From contig JAGGWL010000151.1 in assembly GCA_021157555.1 (NCBI GenBank), positions 1 through 8,032 of the forward strand: 8,032 nt of DNA. Direction: 5' to 3'. Each line of letters opens with the position of its first letter. Positions within the stretch are counted from its first letter, which is position 1. Shown piece by piece: positions 6,570 to 8,032 of the stretch. Origin of the DNA: Deltaproteobacteria bacterium (GTDB lineage: Bacteria; Desulfobacterota; Desulfobacteria; Desulfobacterales; BuS5). Made by a program: the position numbers and the translations under genes. Under the pieces are notes generated by a model. It worked only from the letters and a program-made list of their open reading frames with translations, did not search any database and was not told the DNA's origin.

Positions 6570-7619
6570 TTAAAAAATCAACATGGCATCGCCATAACTG
6601 TAAAATCTGTAATGATTATTAATAGCTTCTCTGTATGCATCAAGTATTTTTCTACGCTCTGCAAAAGCAGAGACCAGCATAAGGAGAGTAGAGCAGGGGA
6701 GATGAAAATTTGTTACAAGCCCATCAACAACTTTAAACTTGTAACCTGGATATATAAACATGTCACAATCCCTTCTTCCGGGAGAGACTATTCCGTAATT
6801 ATCAGATGCATATTCTAAAGTCCTTACGCATGTTGTACCTACCGCAATTATACGCTTTCCGGCAGATTTGGCGTTATTTATAATATCAGCGCATTTTTTT
6901 GAGATATTAAAACTCTCGGAATGCATCTTGTGATCCCTGATATCGTCTACTCTGACCGGCAGAAATGTTCCATACCCCACATGCAGGGTAATATTTACAA
7001 CCTTGATGCCTTTCGCTTGAATCTCTTCAAGCAGCGCCCTGGTAAAATGAAGTCCAGCCGTAGGAGCAGCAATGGCTCCTTTTTGTTTTGCATATACTGT
7101 CTGATATGAAACCTTGTCATTCTCCCGAATCTCGTTATTGTCCCGTTTTATATATGGCGGAAGCGGAGGTCTGCCTATTTTGTAAAGAATTGTTTCAAAG
7201 TCAGCATCACACACAAAACGTAAGGTGCAAATTTCATTTTTATATTCAAGTACTTGCGCTGTAAGATCACGGCTAAAATTTAGCGTATCACCGAGTTTGG
7301 GGCGTTTTGAAGATTTTACCAAGCATTTGAAAATCAGGTTATCGTTTTTATGTTCGTTTGCAAAGTCTAAAATCAGGGCTTCCACTTTTCCGCCCGTTTT
7401 TTTATGCCCTAAAAGCCGACCTGGTATCACCTCTGTATTATTTACGACCAGAATGTCGGAATCATTTAAAAGACCTCCGAGATGAGCAAATTCATGGTGC
7501 TGCAACGCTCCTGTTTTACGATCCATAAACAAAAGCCTTGATCCGTCCCTGTTTTTTGCTGGTTCCTGGGCAATAAGATTTGCCGGCAGTGTGTAGTTAT
7601 AATCTGATATTGCAAACAT
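6570..7619 (-). CDS. queA: S-adenosylmethionine:tRNA ribosyltransferase-isomerase
   Basis: QueA transfers and rearranges the ribosyl group of S-adenosylmethionine onto preQ1 in tRNA, giving epoxyqueuosine. The protein has 349 residues, normal for the family. Its signatures in order are: the N-terminal SDYNYTLPANLIAQEP block (5-20); PPLPPYI (151-157); YQTVYA followed by APTAGLHFT (185-193); LHVGYGTFLPVR (212-223); MHSE (232-235); GTTCVRTLE (261-269); FHLPCSTLLMLVSAFA (305-320); and the C-terminal RFYSYGDAMLI. No key block is missing. The start is fixed by an in-frame stop two codons upstream of ATG 7619. The Shine-Dalgarno is poor. It is the first gene of the queA-tgt-hemW operon and lies directly downstream of the predicted promoter. 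Its presence with tgt indicates queuosine made through preQ1, not only salvaged queuine. Confidence 0.97.
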   Translation of the reverse strand: MFAISDYNYTLPANLIAQEPAKNRDGSRLLFMDRKTGALQHHEFAHLGGLLNDSDILVVNNTEVIPGRLLGHKKTGGKVEALILDFANEHKNDNLIFKCLVKSSKRPKLGDTLNFSRDLTAQVLEYKNEICTLRFVCDADFETILYKIGRPPLPPYIKRDNNEIRENDKVSYQTVYAKQKGAIAAPTAGLHFTRALLEEIQAKGIKVVNITLHVGYGTFLPVRVDDIRDHKMHSESFNISKKCADIINNAKSAGKRIIAVGTTCVRTLEYASDNYGIVSPGRRDCDMFIYPGYKFKVVDGLVTNFHLPCSTLLMLVSAFAERRKILDAYREAINNHYRFYSYGDAMLIF

Positions 7620-7670
7620 GTTTCAATAAACGAATATGTTAAAATTTCCCAAACAATCGGCGATTTAAAT

Positions 7671-7676
7671 ATTATA
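7671..7676 (-). promoter_or_regulatory. Probable sigma-70 -10 element for queA-tgt-hemW
   Basis: A perfect TATAAT on the - strand lies 51 bases before the queA start codon, which would give a leader of roughly 45 nt. No good -35 exists at 16-18 bp; the best hexamer at 17 bp, TTCTCT, matches TTGACA in only three positions. The upstream DNA is CT-rich on this strand. Position and the perfect hexamer support it, and the missing -35 lowers confidence. Confidence 0.5.
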
Positions 7677-7923
7677 TCCACCGCAGAGAGAACAGAGAAA
7701 AGAATAAAAATATATGCACTCCCTCTGGTTAAAAAACTTTTATATAAATGAACTTATCTATGTTCCATTGTTGTTTTAAAAGTGTCAACAGGCAAGTGAA
7801 GGAGACCAATTTTTCCTTGATTTCCATACTATTGATTGATATCAGTTTGATAGGAAAAAGACAAGGCTCTTGATTCTATTTTTATATGTTCAATATAGCA
7901 ATTATAGGCTTGGTTATAACGCC
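7677..7923. other. Intergenic region without a supported gene
   Basis: This stretch is AT-rich and lies upstream of queA. I see a purine-rich tract at 7681-7702 (CT-rich on the - strand). A TTGACA on the - strand at 7783-7788 has no good partner -10 box. A 41-codon + strand frame from ATG 7748 to 7873 has no ribosome site and no recognisable content. No tRNA, riboswitch or CRISPR structure was seen. Confidence 0.6.
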
Positions 7924-8032
7924 GACCATTAGATGTCAGGACTGAGCTATGGTGAAATTTGAAAACCTCTGGCTGTTTGAGCGCAGCGAGTTTCAGAGGT
8001 TTTCAAATTTTATTATAGCTCAGTGTTTGGTC
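7924..8032. repeat. Long palindromic (MITE-like) repeat at the window edge
   Basis: An imperfect palindrome of about 109 bases. Arms 7955-7970 and 7995-8010 are a perfect 16-base inverted repeat, and arms 7941-7950 and 8015-8024 a perfect 10-base one. The four base pairs joining them are one A-T and three G-T, so in + strand RNA the stem runs unbroken for 30 bp, plus two more pairs inward (32 bp). The ends carry GACCA (7924-7928) and TGGTC (8028-8032). The 20-base loop includes a near mirror repeat, TTTGAGCG then GCGAGTTT. It encodes nothing visible. It may be a dispersed repeat, a non-autonomous transposable element, or a terminator for a gene beyond the right edge. Confidence 0.75.

Noticed and set aside
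7783..7788. TTGACA on the - strand as a distal queA promoter
   Set aside because: The hexamers at 16-18 bp spacing match TATAAT in three positions at best, so the -10 box at 7671-7676 is a better candidate.
7748..7873. 41-codon + strand frame in the intergenic region
   Set aside because: No Shine-Dalgarno, no homology I can recognise, and a length expected by chance in AT-rich DNA.

Overview
The window looks like chromosomal DNA of a low-to-moderate GC Gram-negative bacterium, most plausibly a Desulfobacterota (former Deltaproteobacteria) member. The basis is the compact queA-tgt-hemW cluster, the wording of the Tgt and HscC-like proteins, and the zinc-ribbon/J/GrpE/Hsp70 neighbourhood. The lineage call is an inference and was not checked against any database.

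Region 1 (1-4194, + strand) is a tightly packed five-gene operon built around a specialised Hsp70. In order it holds: an unrecognised, mostly helical protein with a seven-Asp run, whose 5' end is probably outside the window; a 100-residue J-domain protein whose HPD tripeptide reads TPE; a long, divergent GrpE-type nucleotide exchange factor; a 576-residue Hsp70 that resembles HscC more than DnaK; and a small double-CxxC zinc-ribbon protein. Gaps are 1 to 21 nt (11 nt before the Hsp70 gene), so co-transcription and translational coupling are likely. A private Hsp70, J protein and exchange factor together with two uncharacterised partners suggest a dedicated chaperone machine. Its client is unknown. 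This is the most interesting part of the window.

Region 2 (4153-4291) separates the convergent gene blocks. It carries a nested palindrome (18-bp outer arms with one mismatch, and an inner small hairpin). The palindrome supplies the last codons of the zinc-ribbon gene and may terminate transcription from both sides.

Region 3 (4292-7619, - strand) is a housekeeping operon read queA, tgt, hemW. QueA and Tgt carry out successive steps of queuosine tRNA modification: Tgt inserts preQ1 at position 34, then QueA adds the cyclopentene-derived ring. HemW is a radical-SAM family heme chaperone. A perfect TATAAT lies about 52 nt upstream of queA on the - strand.

Region 4 (7620-8032) has no convincing gene. 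It holds the queA promoter, about 250 nt of AT-rich DNA, and a long palindrome at the right edge that folds into an almost uninterrupted hairpin of about 32 bp on the + strand, probably a dispersed or MITE-like repeat cut by, or ending at, the window boundary.
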